Source of the DNA: an uncultured Collinsella sp.
Lineage (GTDB): Bacteria > Actinomycetota > Coriobacteriia > Coriobacteriales > Coriobacteriaceae
NCBI GenBank assembly: GCA_900542275.1
Contig: UQMW01000005.1
Span: 1-64,000 of the forward strand
Length of the DNA: 64,000 nucleotides
Direction of reading: 5' to 3'
Part shown: positions 55,005 through 63,546 of the stretch, piece after piece
Numbering within the stretch: the stretch's first letter is position 1
Layout: every line of letters begins with the position of its first letter
The notes under the pieces: generated by a model
What the model saw: the letters and a program-made list of their open reading frames with translations, nothing else
What the model was told of the DNA's origin: nothing
Databases searched by the model: none
Translations under genes and position numbers: made by a program

Positions 55005-55541
55005 CTACTTGGCGGCCTTACCCAGCTTGCGGCGGATGTGCTCGCCAACGTAGTGGATACCCTTGCCCTTGTAAGGCTCGGGAGGACGATGGCCGCGGAT
55101 CTCAGCGGCGATCTGACCGACCTGCTGCTTGTTGATACCCTTGACGTTCACGTGGGTGTTGTCGGGAACCTCGAAGGTGATGCCCTCGGGAGCCTCGACG
55201 ATCACGGGGTGCGAGAAGCCCAGGGAGAACTCGAGGTTCTTGCCCTTCTGCTGCACGCGGTAACCGACGCCGGCGAGCTCGAGCTTCTTCTCGAAGCCCT
55301 CGGAAACGCCAACAACCATGTTGTGGATGAGGGCGCGGGTGAGGCCGTGACGGGCACGGGTCTCACGCTCGTCGTCGGGACGGGAAACGGTGAGGACGTT
55401 GTCCTCGACGTTGATAGCGAGCTTCTCAAAGACATCGAGCTCGAGCTGGCCCTTGGGGCCCTTGACGACAACGTTGTTGCCGTTGACTGCCACTTCGACT
55501 CCGGCGGGAATCTGGACAGGCTTATTACCGATACGAGACAC
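55005..55541 (-). CDS. rplF: Ribosomal protein L6
   Basis: 50S protein near the factor-binding centre, 178 residues with the two-fold repeated domain. [40 protein letters not shown] and [19 protein letters not shown] are standard. Between rpsH and rplR. Confidence 0.98.
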   Translation of the reverse strand: MSRIGNKPVQIPAGVEVAVNGNNVVVKGPKGQLELDVFEKLAINVEDNVLTVSRPDDERETRARHGLTRALIHNMVVGVSEGFEKKLELAGVGYRVQQKGKNLEFSLGFSHPVIVEAPEGITFEVPDNTHVNVKGINKQQVGQIAAEIRGHRPPEPYKGKGIHYVGEHIRRKLGKAAK

Positions 55542-55574
55542 GGTGATCTCCTTTCCTTCTACCTACCGAGCGAA

Positions 55575-55973
55575 TTACCAGACGTAAGCGATGATCTCGC
55601 CGCCGACGTTGTGCTTGCGAGCATCGCGGTCGGTCATGACGCCATGGCTGGTGGAAATAATGGCGGTACCAAGGCCACCGCGGACGCGGGGCATGTCGGC
55701 AACGCCGGTGTACTTACGCAGGCCCGGCTTGGAAATGCGGCGGATGCCGTTGATGACCTTAGCCTTCTTGGGACCATACTTAAGCGTGATGTGCAGAGTC
55801 TTCTGGGGAACGGTGTCCTCGACATCGTAGCCCTCGATGTAGCCCTCCTCGTGCAGAACACGAGCGATCTCGACGAGCTTCTTGCTGCTCGGCATGGAGA
55901 CCGTGGCCTTGTTCACAGAGTTAGCGTTACGGATGCGCGTAAGCATATCTGCGATCGGGTCTGTAAGGTTCAT
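55575..55973 (-). CDS. rpsH: Ribosomal protein S8
   Basis: 30S assembly protein and usual spc-operon autoregulator, 132 residues. [40 protein letters not shown] and [20 protein letters not shown] are typical. A 119-bp gap separates it from rpsN, longer than the other gaps, and could hold its regulatory site. Confidence 0.98.
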   Translation of the reverse strand: MNLTDPIADMLTRIRNANSVNKATVSMPSSKKLVEIARVLHEEGYIEGYDVEDTVPQKTLHITLKYGPKKAKVINGIRRISKPGLRKYTGVADMPRVRGGLGTAIISTSHGVMTDRDARKHNVGGEIIAYVW

Positions 55974-56092
55974 ACAGATTCTCCTTCGTTCTTGATGAAC
56001 ACGTGCTCTTGGTTCTTCGCCGCCCTTAACGGCAAAGCCTTTTTAGCGCGTTTTCCCTGTTCCAAACTGATGCTTGAAACGCTGGTAGTGAC

Positions 56093-56278
56093 TTACCAGC
56101 TGGCCTTCTTAACGCCGGGAAGCTCGCCCTTGAGTGCAAGCTCGCGGAAGCAGACACGGCACAGGCCGAACTTGCGGTACACAGAGTGCGGACGGCCGCA
56201 GCGCTGGCAGCGCGTGTACTCACGAGTAGAGAACTTCTGCTTGCGATTGCACTTGACGATCATCGATGTCTTAGCCAC
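56093..56278 (-). CDS. rpsZ: Ribosomal protein S14, zinc type
   Basis: 30S head protein, 61 residues, with two CxxC zinc motifs (CQRCGRPHS and CRVCFRE), the short S14 form. [20 protein letters not shown] opens it and [11 protein letters not shown] closes it. It lies between rplE and rpsH, as in most Gram-positive spc operons. Symbol is rpsZ or rpsN by convention. Confidence 0.97.
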   Translation of the reverse strand: MAKTSMIVKCNRKQKFSTREYTRCQRCGRPHSVYRKFGLCRVCFRELALKGELPGVKKASW

Positions 56279-56357
56279 TTATATCCTCCTCACATAGAGT
56301 ATTGTTCGCCCCAAACGCCGCCCCCTTGTGGGAACGGCGCTTATAGGGCAGGTGAAC

Positions 56358-56915
56358 CTATTTCTTGAACGGGAAACCGAAGGCGTCCAGAAGGGCCTTG
56401 GCCTCCTCATCGGTGTTGGCGGTGGTCACGAAAGTGATGTCCATACCACGCTGGTGATCGACGGAATCGAAGTCGATCTCGGGGAAGATGAGCTGCTCGG
56501 TGACGCCCATGGAGAAGTTACCACGGCCGTCGAAGCTCTTGGCGGAGATGCCGCGGAAGTCGCGGATACGAGGGATCGCGACGGAGGTCAGACGATCGAA
56601 GAACTCCCACATACGGTCGCCACGCAGGGTAACCTTGCAGCCGATCGGCATACCAGCGCGCAGGCGGAAGGTAGCGATGGACTTGCGGGCACGGGTGATC
56701 ATCGGCTGCTGGCCGGTGATGGCGCGCAGGTCGCGCACGGCACCGTCGATGGCCTTGGAATCGGTAGCGGCCTCGCCGACACCCATGTTCACGACGATCT
56801 TCTCAAACTTGGGGATCATCATGACGTTCTCGTACTGGAACTTGTCCTGAAGCTGCTGCTTGACCTCGTTGTTGTACTTGGTCTTCAGACGCGGCACATA
56901 CTTCTCTTCTGCCAT
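56358..56915 (-). CDS. rplE: Ribosomal protein L5
   Basis: 50S protein of the central protuberance, bound to 5S rRNA and to P-site tRNA, 185 residues. [59 protein letters not shown] and the C-terminal [20 protein letters not shown] are normal. AAGGAG precedes the ATG. It is the first ribosomal gene of this cluster; rplN and rplX, which precede it in standard spc operons, are not found upstream. Confidence 0.98.
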   Translation of the reverse strand: MAEEKYVPRLKTKYNNEVKQQLQDKFQYENVMMIPKFEKIVVNMGVGEAATDSKAIDGAVRDLRAITGQQPMITRARKSIATFRLRAGMPIGCKVTLRGDRMWEFFDRLTSVAIPRIRDFRGISAKSFDGRGNFSMGVTEQLIFPEIDFDSVDHQRGMDITFVTTANTDEEAKALLDAFGFPFKK

Positions 56916-57052
56916 TGTTCACTCCTTCTTGGGGTTTTAAGCACGGGGCGTGGCCACGGTGGGTTGTCCTCGTGCCTCCTGGCTGCATCCGCGCCGCTCA
57001 TGGCATTTTGCGGTTTGGACTCGACGCAGCAGGAGCCGACAAAACAATCGGT

Positions 57053-57081
57053 ACTATACGCGCATTGGGTGCGTATTTCCA
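57053..57081 (-). promoter_or_regulatory. Candidate promoter for the rplE-rplQ operon
   Basis: On the minus strand TGGAAA and TATAGT are 17 nt apart. The start would lie about 140 nt upstream of rplE, leaving a leader in which no known regulatory fold was recognised. With no ribosomal gene upstream in this strand, the operon needs a promoter here. The -35 match is only fair (4 of 6). Confidence 0.45.
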
Positions 57082-57143
57082 GAAAAACCTCGTCTGCCTG
57101 CACAACTCCACAACTCCCCCGCACAAATGGGTCCCAAAAAGCA

Positions 57144-57208
57144 GTTGCGGTGAAATAGGGACTGTTTGACGGCTTAACAGGCTTTAACAGTCCGTATTTC
57201 ACCGCAAC
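57144..57208. repeat. 65-bp palindrome, copy 2 of 3
   Basis: GTTGCGGTGAAATA and TATTTCACCGCAAC arms with GGGACTG / CAGTCC inside. It starts 18 bp past the xdhC stop on the minus strand, and also separates xdhC from the ribosomal operon. Confidence 0.92.
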
Positions 57209-57226
57209 TCATATATGGGGATGCGA

Positions 57227-58270
57227 TTAGCGCTTGCGGGGGACGAGCTTGGTGCGGCGCAGGTGGATCATCTCGGCAGCGATGGAGATGGCGATCTCCT
57301 CGGGGTCCTCGGCCTCGATGGCGACACCGATCGGCAGGTGCAGCTCGTCGATCTGGTCCTGCGTAAAGCCCTCCTGCTCCAGGCGGGCGCGCACAAAGGC
57401 CGTCTTGCGGCGCGAACCCAGACAGCCCAGATAGGCGGGCTTGGCGTGCATGGCCTGAATCACCACGTCAATATCGGACTTGTGACCCGCCGTGGCGACG
57501 ACCACTAGGTCACGCGGGCCGATGGGGCACTGCTTGCTCAGGTTCTTGTAGTCGACCAGACGACGGTCGTAGACACCGGGCACCCATTCGGGGGTCAGTG
57601 TGCCGGGGCGGTCGTCGCAAGCCACGACGGCAAAGCCCGCCGCCGTGAGCACCCGCGCCGTCGCAGCACCCAAGTGGCCGCAGCCAAAGATATAGGTCAG
57701 GCCCTCGGGGCAGAGCGTCTCGATGTGCGCCGCGGGAATCTCGGAGGCCGCGTTGGTGTAGGTGACCTTACTCCCCTCCTCCACCAGCGAAAGCTCGGGG
57801 CAGCCCATTATGGTGCGGCGCGACTCCTCGCCATGGTATTCGGCAACGTCGCCTTCATGCGCACTTGCGATAAACGGTTCAAAGTCGATGACGAAGTCGC
57901 CGATGCGCCGATAGGCCAAGACGTCGGCAACCGACTGGAACAACGGTGCCTGGGTCGCATCCAGATGCAGGTAGCACAGGCAGATGGCTCCGCCGCAAAT
58001 CATGCCGGTATCGGAGTTCTCGCCGCCCATGGTGTAGCGGACCAGACGCGATTTACCCCCGGCCAGCAGCTCGCGCGCCTCGTCCAGCGCAAAGAGCTCA
58101 ATCTTGCCGCCGCCGATAGTGCCCGCTTGGCTGCCATCGGCAAAGACAGTCATCCATGCGCCCACACCGCGCGGGGACGACCCCGCCGTACCGGCCACTA
58201 CCACCAGCTCGCACGTCTCGCCAGCACGCAGGGCGGCAAGCGCCGCATTCACAACATCGAGCTTTTCCAT
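57227..58270 (-). CDS. xdhC: XdhC/CoxF-family molybdenum hydroxylase maturation factor
   Basis: A 347-residue protein that, in known systems, helps load a sulphurated molybdenum cofactor into xanthine dehydrogenase-type enzymes. The N-terminal XdhC domain has VVVAGTAGSSPRGVGAWMTV and GTIGGGKIE near residues 20-60, plus GGENSDTGMICGGAICL with a conserved Cys pair. The C-terminal half is a Rossmann domain (YIFGCGHLGAATARVLTAAG about 190-210; AYLGCLGSRRKTAFV). It is 9 bp after yqeB on the same strand, so the two are one unit. The hydroxylase subunits themselves are not in the window. Confidence 0.93.
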   Translation of the reverse strand: MEKLDVVNAALAALRAGETCELVVVAGTAGSSPRGVGAWMTVFADGSQAGTIGGGKIELFALDEARELLAGGKSRLVRYTMGGENSDTGMICGGAICLCYLHLDATQAPLFQSVADVLAYRRIGDFVIDFEPFIASAHEGDVAEYHGEESRRTIMGCPELSLVEEGSKVTYTNAASEIPAAHIETLCPEGLTYIFGCGHLGAATARVLTAAGFAVVACDDRPGTLTPEWVPGVYDRRLVDYKNLSKQCPIGPRDLVVVATAGHKSDIDVVIQAMHAKPAYLGCLGSRRKTAFVRARLEQEGFTQDQIDELHLPIGVAIEAEDPEEIAISIAAEMIHLRRTKLVPRKR

Positions 58271-58279
58271 TGCCGCCTT

Positions 58280-59074
58280 CTATCCTCTAAAGACATCGGT
58301 GAGCATAGCGAGTGCCTCGAGCACGCCGCCGCCGACCGACGTCGCTTTGTCCGAAATGTAGTTGATATAGCTGGCATCGCCGCGCGGATCGACATCGGCG
58401 CATTTAAAGCCCTCAGTCACCTGCACGCCGTTCGCCAAAAGCCCGCGCAGGCAGCCATCGATCTGCGCGCACATGGGCGTATCGCCCGCGTATCCAACAC
58501 ACTCGCCTGCGCTCACGATGTCGCCGATCGCATGGTCAGACCTAAACACGCCGGCAGCAGGGCTGTGGATAACACGGTCTTTGCCATATCCGGCGATGAT
58601 ACCCGGCACACCCGTATTGGGCTGGGGCGAGCCCTGGGTAATGACGCGGCCCAAAAAATGCCCGCGCATGGTCTCGACCACGGCATCGCAGTCGATCGGC
58701 GCGGTAAAGCCCGGCCCCACCGCGATGACGGCAGGAGCCATGTCGCGCGTGGTGCCCAGATTGCGCTTGGCCAAGATCGCGTCCACCACGGCCGCGGGCT
58801 TAAGTTCGCCGAGCATCTGCGCCTGAGGGTCTACCACGACGGCGACGTCTCCAGCCTCGGCAATCGCAAGCGCATCAGCCGGCGTCTGTGCCAAGCGAGC
58901 GCGAATGCCCTCGACCTCGACCTCGCCCAGGCGAATGGCCTCGCAAAAACTGATTGTGCGGCGGATGCACGTGGGAACCGCGATATCGGCCATAACGACC
59001 GACACGCCGGCGCGAACCAAGCGAGCGGCGACGCCCGTGGCGATATCGCCAGCGCCGCGAACATAAACGAGCAT
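58280..59074 (-). CDS. yqeB: YqeB-like selenium-dependent molybdenum hydroxylase maturation protein
   Basis: A 264-residue protein of the YqeB/EF2563 family found with selenium-dependent molybdenum hydroxylases. The N-terminus is a Rossmann-like VYVRGAGDIATGVAARLVRA; further segments are MADIAVPTCIRRTISFCEA, VDPQAQMLGELKPAAVVDAI and GPGFTAPIDCDAVVET with a likely functional Cys. The role is inferred from its constant linkage to these enzymes; the chemistry is not settled. GGGAGG precedes the ATG at 59074. It is divergent from yqeC, with about 100 bp of shared promoter region, and upstream of xdhC. Confidence 0.9.
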   Translation of the reverse strand: MLVYVRGAGDIATGVAARLVRAGVSVVMADIAVPTCIRRTISFCEAIRLGEVEVEGIRARLAQTPADALAIAEAGDVAVVVDPQAQMLGELKPAAVVDAILAKRNLGTTRDMAPAVIAVGPGFTAPIDCDAVVETMRGHFLGRVITQGSPQPNTGVPGIIAGYGKDRVIHSPAAGVFRSDHAIGDIVSAGECVGYAGDTPMCAQIDGCLRGLLANGVQVTEGFKCADVDPRGDASYINYISDKATSVGGGVLEALAMLTDVFRG

Positions 59075-59176
59075 TCCCGGGGCACCTCCCTGTGCTACGG
59101 TTTGAACAGAGCAAAAGCGGTTCGACCGCTACTCTGATGATTATTTATTATCACAGTATTATACGGCGGTGAACAG

Positions 59177-59911
59177 ATGGAAACGACGAGCGGAAATCTT
59201 GCCTCCGCGCTCAAGATCGAGCCGGGCATAACCGCAATTATCGGCAGTGGCGGCAAGTCGACCTTGCTGAAGACGCTGGGCCTTGAGCTTATGCGCGCTG
59301 GCGGCCGCGTGCTCCTCTGTACCACCACACACATGTTTCCCGTCGCCGGCGTGCCATGGGACGGATCGAGCCGTCGTCTGGACGCCGCGCCTTGGAAGCC
59401 GGGCGCTGCACATGTCCCCGGTTGCACCTGCGAGGCGTGCGCGGGCATGAGCCGCGGAAGTATCTGCCAGGCGGGTGTTTTGGACCCGGAGACAGGCAAA
59501 CTCTCCGCCCCCGCCGAGCCGCCCAACGAGCTGGCACAGCGCTTTGACTATGTGTTGGGCGAAGCAGATGGCAGCAAGCGACTCCCGCTCAAGGCGCATG
59601 CCGCCTGGGAGCCGGTAATTCCCACCGCCACGGCAAACGTTGTCTGGGTCGTCGGCGCCTCGGGGCTGGACAAGCCCGTCGCCGAGGTTGTCCACCGCCC
59701 CGAGCTCTTTTGCGAGCGCTGCGGCTGTGAGCTCACCGACATCGCCACGCCCGAGCGCGTCGCCCAGGTGCTCAATGCCGAGATGCAGGCGCTGGGACTC
59801 TGCACCGCACGCGTCATGCTCAACCAAGTCGACACGCTCAGCGACCCCACGATGGCCGACCGCTTCGAGACAGCTCTCGACCGCCCCATCGTCGCCACCA
59901 GCCTCAAATAA
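59177..59911 (+). CDS. yqeC: YqeC-like selenium-dependent hydroxylase accessory protein
   Basis: A 244-residue P-loop protein. The loop ITAIIGSGGKSTLLKTLG is at about 18-36; LLCTTTHMFP and DYVLGEADGSKRLPLKAHA match the YqeC family of putative selenium-dependent hydroxylase accessory proteins. Two Cys-rich parts, CTCEACAGM and CERCGCEL, may bind metal or be redox active. The ATG at 59177 has GGTGA before it. It is divergent from yqeB and convergent with the dihydropyrimidinase, with a palindrome 5 bp beyond its stop. Confidence 0.88.
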   Translation: METTSGNLASALKIEPGITAIIGSGGKSTLLKTLGLELMRAGGRVLLCTTTHMFPVAGVPWDGSSRRLDAAPWKPGAAHVPGCTCEACAGMSRGSICQAGVLDPETGKLSAPAEPPNELAQRFDYVLGEADGSKRLPLKAHAAWEPVIPTATANVVWVVGASGLDKPVAEVVHRPELFCERCGCELTDIATPERVAQVLNAEMQALGLCTARVMLNQVDTLSDPTMADRFETALDRPIVATSLK

Positions 59912-59915
59912 ATAA

Positions 59916-59979
59916 TTTGCGGTGAAATAGTTCCCAAACGGCCTATTTGGCGGCCAAACAGTCCGTATTTCACCGCAAC
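59916..59979. repeat. 65-bp palindrome, copy 3 of 3
   Basis: TTGCGGTGAAATA and TATTTCACCGCAA outer arms are perfect; the inner part (GCCTATTTGGCGGCC) differs from the other copies. It lies between the convergent yqeC and dihydropyrimidinase genes and could end both transcripts. Confidence 0.9.
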
Positions 59980-59999
59980 TGCGGAGGACGCCCTTCCCG

Positions 60000-61367
60000 C
60001 TAGCGGGGGACGTAGCGGCCGGGCTGGGCTCCAGTGGGCTCGTCGTCGCGCGCTGCCAGCACGCCGTTGACGTAAACAGCCTTGGCGCGGCCATGCGCCT
60101 CAAAGCCCTCGAGCGGCGTGTAGTCCACGGCCTGATGCTGCGTAGCCGCGCTAATGGTCCAGCGCGCGCACGGATCCCACACGCACACGTCGGCATCGGA
60201 GCCCTCGGCAAGACATCCCTTGCGCGGATACATGCCAAAGACGCGCGCCGGGTTCTCGCTCATCAGGCGGCATAGATCCTCGGGGCCCAGCTGTCCCTCA
60301 AAGCTCGTAGCGATCGCGACGGGGCGATGCTCCACGCCGGGCCCGCCGTTGGGAATCGCGCGGAAGTCGTCGCGCCCGCGGTCCTTTTGCCCGTGCAGGT
60401 TAAAGCTGCAATGATCGGTCGCAATAGTATCGATCTCGCCGGCCACAAGCGCCTCGCGCAGAGCCGCACGGTCGCCGGCATGGCGCAGCGGCGGACTCAT
60501 CACGTACTTCGCACCCGCAAAGCCATCCTCGCCCTGCTCCAGATAGCAGGTGTCGTCGAGCATCAGATACTGAGGGCAGGTCTCGACATAGATATTCTTC
60601 TGCCCGCGCGCCTTGGCGGCACGGATAGCCTCAAGCCCCAGCTTGGTCGAAAGGTGCACCACGTTGACCGGTGCGTCGCCGGCCAGGTGCGCCAAATATA
60701 GCAGACGGCTCACGGCCTCGGCCTCGCACACATCCGGACGGCTGAGTGCATGGCCCTCGGGTCCATGAATCCCCTGCTCAAACACGCGCTTCTGCAGCTC
60801 ATTCACCAGCGTACCGTTCTCGCAATGCACGCACAGGATACCGCCCAGGCGCTTGAGTTCCTCCAGCACCTCGAGTGTCTCGGCATCGTTCAAGCGCAGG
60901 TGATCGTAGGCAAAGTAGGTCTTAAACGACGATACGCCCGCTTCGCGCATGGCCGAAAGGTCGGCACGGTTGCGCTCATTCCACTCGGCGAGCGCCATAT
61001 GAAAGGCGTAGTTGGACGTGCAGGTTCCGTCGGCGCGGCGATGCCACTCGGCCAAGGCATCGGGCATGGTCACGCCGCGATCGGCCGTCGCGTAGTCCAC
61101 GATGGTCGTCGTACCGCCGCAGGCAGCCGCACGCGTACCGGTCTCAAAGCTATCGGCCGTCCAATCCATGCCGGTCCAGCACTGCATGTGCGTGTGGCCG
61201 TCGATAAAGCCGGGAAACACCCAGCAGCCCGCGGCATCCTCGACGGTATCGCCCTCGGTCGGCTCAATCGTCGCGGCAATTCGCACGATCTTATCGCCAT
61301 CCATGGCAAGATCGGCGCGGCGAAGCCCCTGGGGCGTCACGAGCGCGCCGTTTTTGATGATGATCAT
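60000..61367 (-). CDS. hydA: Dihydropyrimidinase / hydantoinase
   Basis: A 455-residue cyclic amidohydrolase that opens hydantoin- or dihydropyrimidine-type rings. PGFIDGHTHMQCW (metal-binding His pair near 58), SSFKTYFAYDHL with the carbamylated Lys (about 148), CVHCENG, VVHLSTKLG and IATDHCSFN (His/Asp) are in place. The substrate is not fixed by sequence. In clusters with xdh-type enzymes, YgeW and YgeY the family is tied to purine and related breakdown. It starts 9 bp after the MocA-like gene and is probably co-transcribed with it and ygeW-ygeY. Confidence 0.92.
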   Translation of the reverse strand: MIIIKNGALVTPQGLRRADLAMDGDKIVRIAATIEPTEGDTVEDAAGCWVFPGFIDGHTHMQCWTGMDWTADSFETGTRAAACGGTTTIVDYATADRGVTMPDALAEWHRRADGTCTSNYAFHMALAEWNERNRADLSAMREAGVSSFKTYFAYDHLRLNDAETLEVLEELKRLGGILCVHCENGTLVNELQKRVFEQGIHGPEGHALSRPDVCEAEAVSRLLYLAHLAGDAPVNVVHLSTKLGLEAIRAAKARGQKNIYVETCPQYLMLDDTCYLEQGEDGFAGAKYVMSPPLRHAGDRAALREALVAGEIDTIATDHCSFNLHGQKDRGRDDFRAIPNGGPGVEHRPVAIATSFEGQLGPEDLCRLMSENPARVFGMYPRKGCLAEGSDADVCVWDPCARWTISAATQHQAVDYTPLEGFEAHGRAKAVYVNGVLAARDDEPTGAQPGRYVPR

Positions 61368-61376
61368 AATTGCTCC

Positions 61377-61991
61377 TTATTGATTGATGCAGTTTGCCAC
61401 GTGATCAAAATACGAGCAGGCGGCGATATGCTCCGTTATGCGCCGCTGTCCCTTGGCGGTATCGACATCCCACAACTCGTACGCACGCGCCTCGACCAGC
61501 GCAACGTCGACGCGACCTTTGAGGATCGAACCGCCGCCGTCCTTGCCCTCAAGACACATAAGTGCATCGAACAGTTCCGCCGGAAAGAGCACCGGGCTCG
61601 AAGGCTCACCGTTGCACGCAAGACGCACCGGATGCTTGCGGCCACGCTCGTCAAATGCACGAACCATAGCCTCAAAAGAATCCGCGCTCACAAGCGGCTG
61701 GTCGCCCGGCAAAAAGAGGCAACCTTTCCAGTTGCGCTCGACTCCCCACGAAAGGCCCGCACGGACGCTTTCGCTGCGCAGCTCGCCATCGTGCAGCACG
61801 CACGGGCAATGCTTGTCCTCGCAAATCTGGGCGACCTCGGGCCAACGCGTCGAAACCACAACGTCAAAGCCCCGGGGAGCCGAATCGATAGTCCGGGCAA
61901 TCAGCGGCTCGCCATAGATATCGGCAAGCATCTTGTTGGAGCCAAACCGCTTGCCCTCGCCCGAAGCCATAATGACGCAACCAAGTTTCAT
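61377..61991 (-). CDS. MocA-like molybdenum cofactor nucleotidyltransferase
   Basis: A 204-residue nucleotidyltransferase of the MobA/MocA family, which adds CMP or GMP to molybdopterin for hydroxylases of the xanthine dehydrogenase type. CVIMASGEGKRFGSNKMLAD (about 5-24) is the NTP-binding loop, CLFLPGDQPLVSAD (about 90) the metal-binding part, and PVLFPAELFDAL follows. The start at 61991 has GGGGAGG 8 nt upstream; a longer frame is rejected. It is between ygeW and hydA, so it likely serves the enzyme that the yqeB/yqeC/xdhC group matures. Confidence 0.88.
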   Translation of the reverse strand: MKLGCVIMASGEGKRFGSNKMLADIYGEPLIARTIDSAPRGFDVVVSTRWPEVAQICEDKHCPCVLHDGELRSESVRAGLSWGVERNWKGCLFLPGDQPLVSADSFEAMVRAFDERGRKHPVRLACNGEPSSPVLFPAELFDALMCLEGKDGGGSILKGRVDVALVEARAYELWDVDTAKGQRRITEHIAACSYFDHVANCINQ

Positions 61992-62078
61992 GGCGATACC
62001 TCCCCTGAAACCATCGTACCCATAACTCGCGCCGCGGGGCATCTGCATCGAAAGCGCTTATCCCGCACGCCCACGATG

Positions 62079-62118
62079 CAAAAAGGGGGCACCCCGCCGG
62101 TTGGCAGAGTGCCCCCTT
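62079..62118 (-). terminator. Intrinsic terminator after ygeW
   Basis: AAGGGGGCAC and GTGCCCCCTT form a 10-bp stem with an AT-poor loop, followed on the minus strand by TTTTTGC. It is 24 bp past the ygeW stop and would reduce read-through into the MocA-like gene. Confidence 0.9.
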
Positions 62119-62142
62119 TACATGGCTTACCTCAGCCCGGCT

Positions 62143-63345
62143 TTAGGCCTGGAACCAACGGGCGGTGTTGCGCTCGTCGAGGGCCTTGAGGGTAGCGGCG
62201 GGATCGGCAACCTTTTGCAGGAACATCATGGCTGCGATGGCGTACGGCTTGTAGCTAGCCTCCTTGTACATGCCCACACGGTGCATGTCGAAGACGTCAG
62301 CGTTGACCTCGCCGTGCTCGCAGGAGACACCGGAGATGTCGGCGGGCAGCGGATGCATAAAGATGGTGTCCTGGCCGTTGGCGGTCTTCTCCATGAGCTC
62401 GGTCGTGGAGCACCAATCCTGATGCGTAGCGTTCTGAGCGAGCAGCTCCTTCTCGAGCGCAGCGATGCCGGCGTCGTCGCCCTCGGCGTACAGGTTGGTG
62501 CGCTTCTCCATGGCGGCAAACGGAGCCCAGCTCTTGGGGATCACGATGTCGGCGCCCTCGAAGGCCTCAGCCATAGTGTTGACCTGCTTAAAGGTGGTGC
62601 CGGACTCGGCGGCGTAGCCCTTAGCGCGCTCGACGACCTCGGGCATGAGGTCGTAGCCCTCGGGGTGGGCCAGGGTGACGTCCATGCCAAAACGGGGCAG
62701 CAGGCTGATCAGTGACTGCGGGCAGGACAGCGGCTTGCCGTAAGAGGGCGAGTAGGCCCAGGTAACGGCAACCTTCTTGCCCTTGAGGTTCTCAAGACCG
62801 CCAAACTCGTTGATGAGGTAGAGCATGTCGGCAGAAGACTGCGTGGGGTGATCGGAGTCGGACTGCAGGGAGATGAGCGTGGGACGGTGATCCAGAACGC
62901 CGTCCTCGTAGGCCTGCTGCACGGACTCGGAGACCTCGGCCATGTAGGCGTCGCCCTTGCCGATGTACATGTCGTCGCGGATGCCGATGACGTCGGCCAT
63001 GAAGGAGATCATGGTAGCGGTCTCGCGGACGGTCTCGCCGTGAGCGATCTGGGACTTCTTCTCGTCCAGGTCCTGCAGCTCAAGGCCGAGCAGGTTGGCG
63101 GCCTTAGAGAAGGAGAAGCGCGTACGGGTGGAGTTGTCGCGGAACAGGGAGACGGCCAGACCCGAATCGAAGATCTTGGACGAAACGTTGTTCTCGCGCA
63201 GCTCGCGCAGGGCGTCGGCGACGATGTAGAGCGCCTTGAGCTCATCAGTGGTCTTGTCCCAGGTGTGCAGGAAGTCGCTGCCGTACATACCCTTAAAGTC
63301 GAGACCGTTCAGCTGCTCGACGAGCTCGGTAAACTTAGCGTCCAT
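62143..63345 (-). CDS. ygeW: YgeW-type carbamoyltransferase
   Basis: A 400-residue member of the transcarbamylase superfamily of the YgeW type. SLFRDNSTRTRFSFSKAANL (about 65-85) is the carbamoyl-phosphate loop (STRTR), SLQSDSDHPTQSSADMLYL the second conserved site, and FMHPLPADISGVSCEHGEV the C-terminal HPLP. YgeW proteins are longer than ornithine transcarbamylase and their true acceptor is not certain; they cluster with purine-degradation genes. AAAGGAT precedes the ATG at 63345. A longer open frame to 63531 is rejected. ygeY lies upstream on the same strand. Confidence 0.92.
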   Translation of the reverse strand: MDAKFTELVEQLNGLDFKGMYGSDFLHTWDKTTDELKALYIVADALRELRENNVSSKIFDSGLAVSLFRDNSTRTRFSFSKAANLLGLELQDLDEKKSQIAHGETVRETATMISFMADVIGIRDDMYIGKGDAYMAEVSESVQQAYEDGVLDHRPTLISLQSDSDHPTQSSADMLYLINEFGGLENLKGKKVAVTWAYSPSYGKPLSCPQSLISLLPRFGMDVTLAHPEGYDLMPEVVERAKGYAAESGTTFKQVNTMAEAFEGADIVIPKSWAPFAAMEKRTNLYAEGDDAGIAALEKELLAQNATHQDWCSTTELMEKTANGQDTIFMHPLPADISGVSCEHGEVNADVFDMHRVGMYKEASYKPYAIAAMMFLQKVADPAATLKALDERNTARWFQA

Positions 63346-63499
63346 GTAAATATCCTTTCCAAAAGTGAAACGATCGCAATGAATAGATGCGCTCCGGCAT
63401 GCGCGTGTGGCTAGAACATGCAGAGCGCTATGACGAGGACCCGCTACCGTTGAGGAAGCATGGGAGATAACGACCGCGGGCCCCAAGTCAACAGGGGGT

Positions 63500-63524
63500 G
63501 CCGGGGACACGAGCGGCCCCCGGC
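63500..63524 (-). terminator. GC hairpin after ygeY
   Basis: GCCGGGG and CCCCGGC pair around a 10-11-nt loop 22 bp beyond the ygeY stop. No T-run follows, so it may be a weak terminator or an mRNA-processing stem. Confidence 0.55.
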
Positions 63525-63546
63525 TCAACAAGATCGAGGAATGGGA

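Noticed and set aside
56916..57143. A remnant of rplX upstream of rplE
   Set aside because: None of the six frames shows L24 motifs; the stretch reads as non-coding leader.
57674..59137. A 487-codon open frame opposite xdhC and yqeB
   Set aside because: Runs across two real genes and their gap without domain or start signal.
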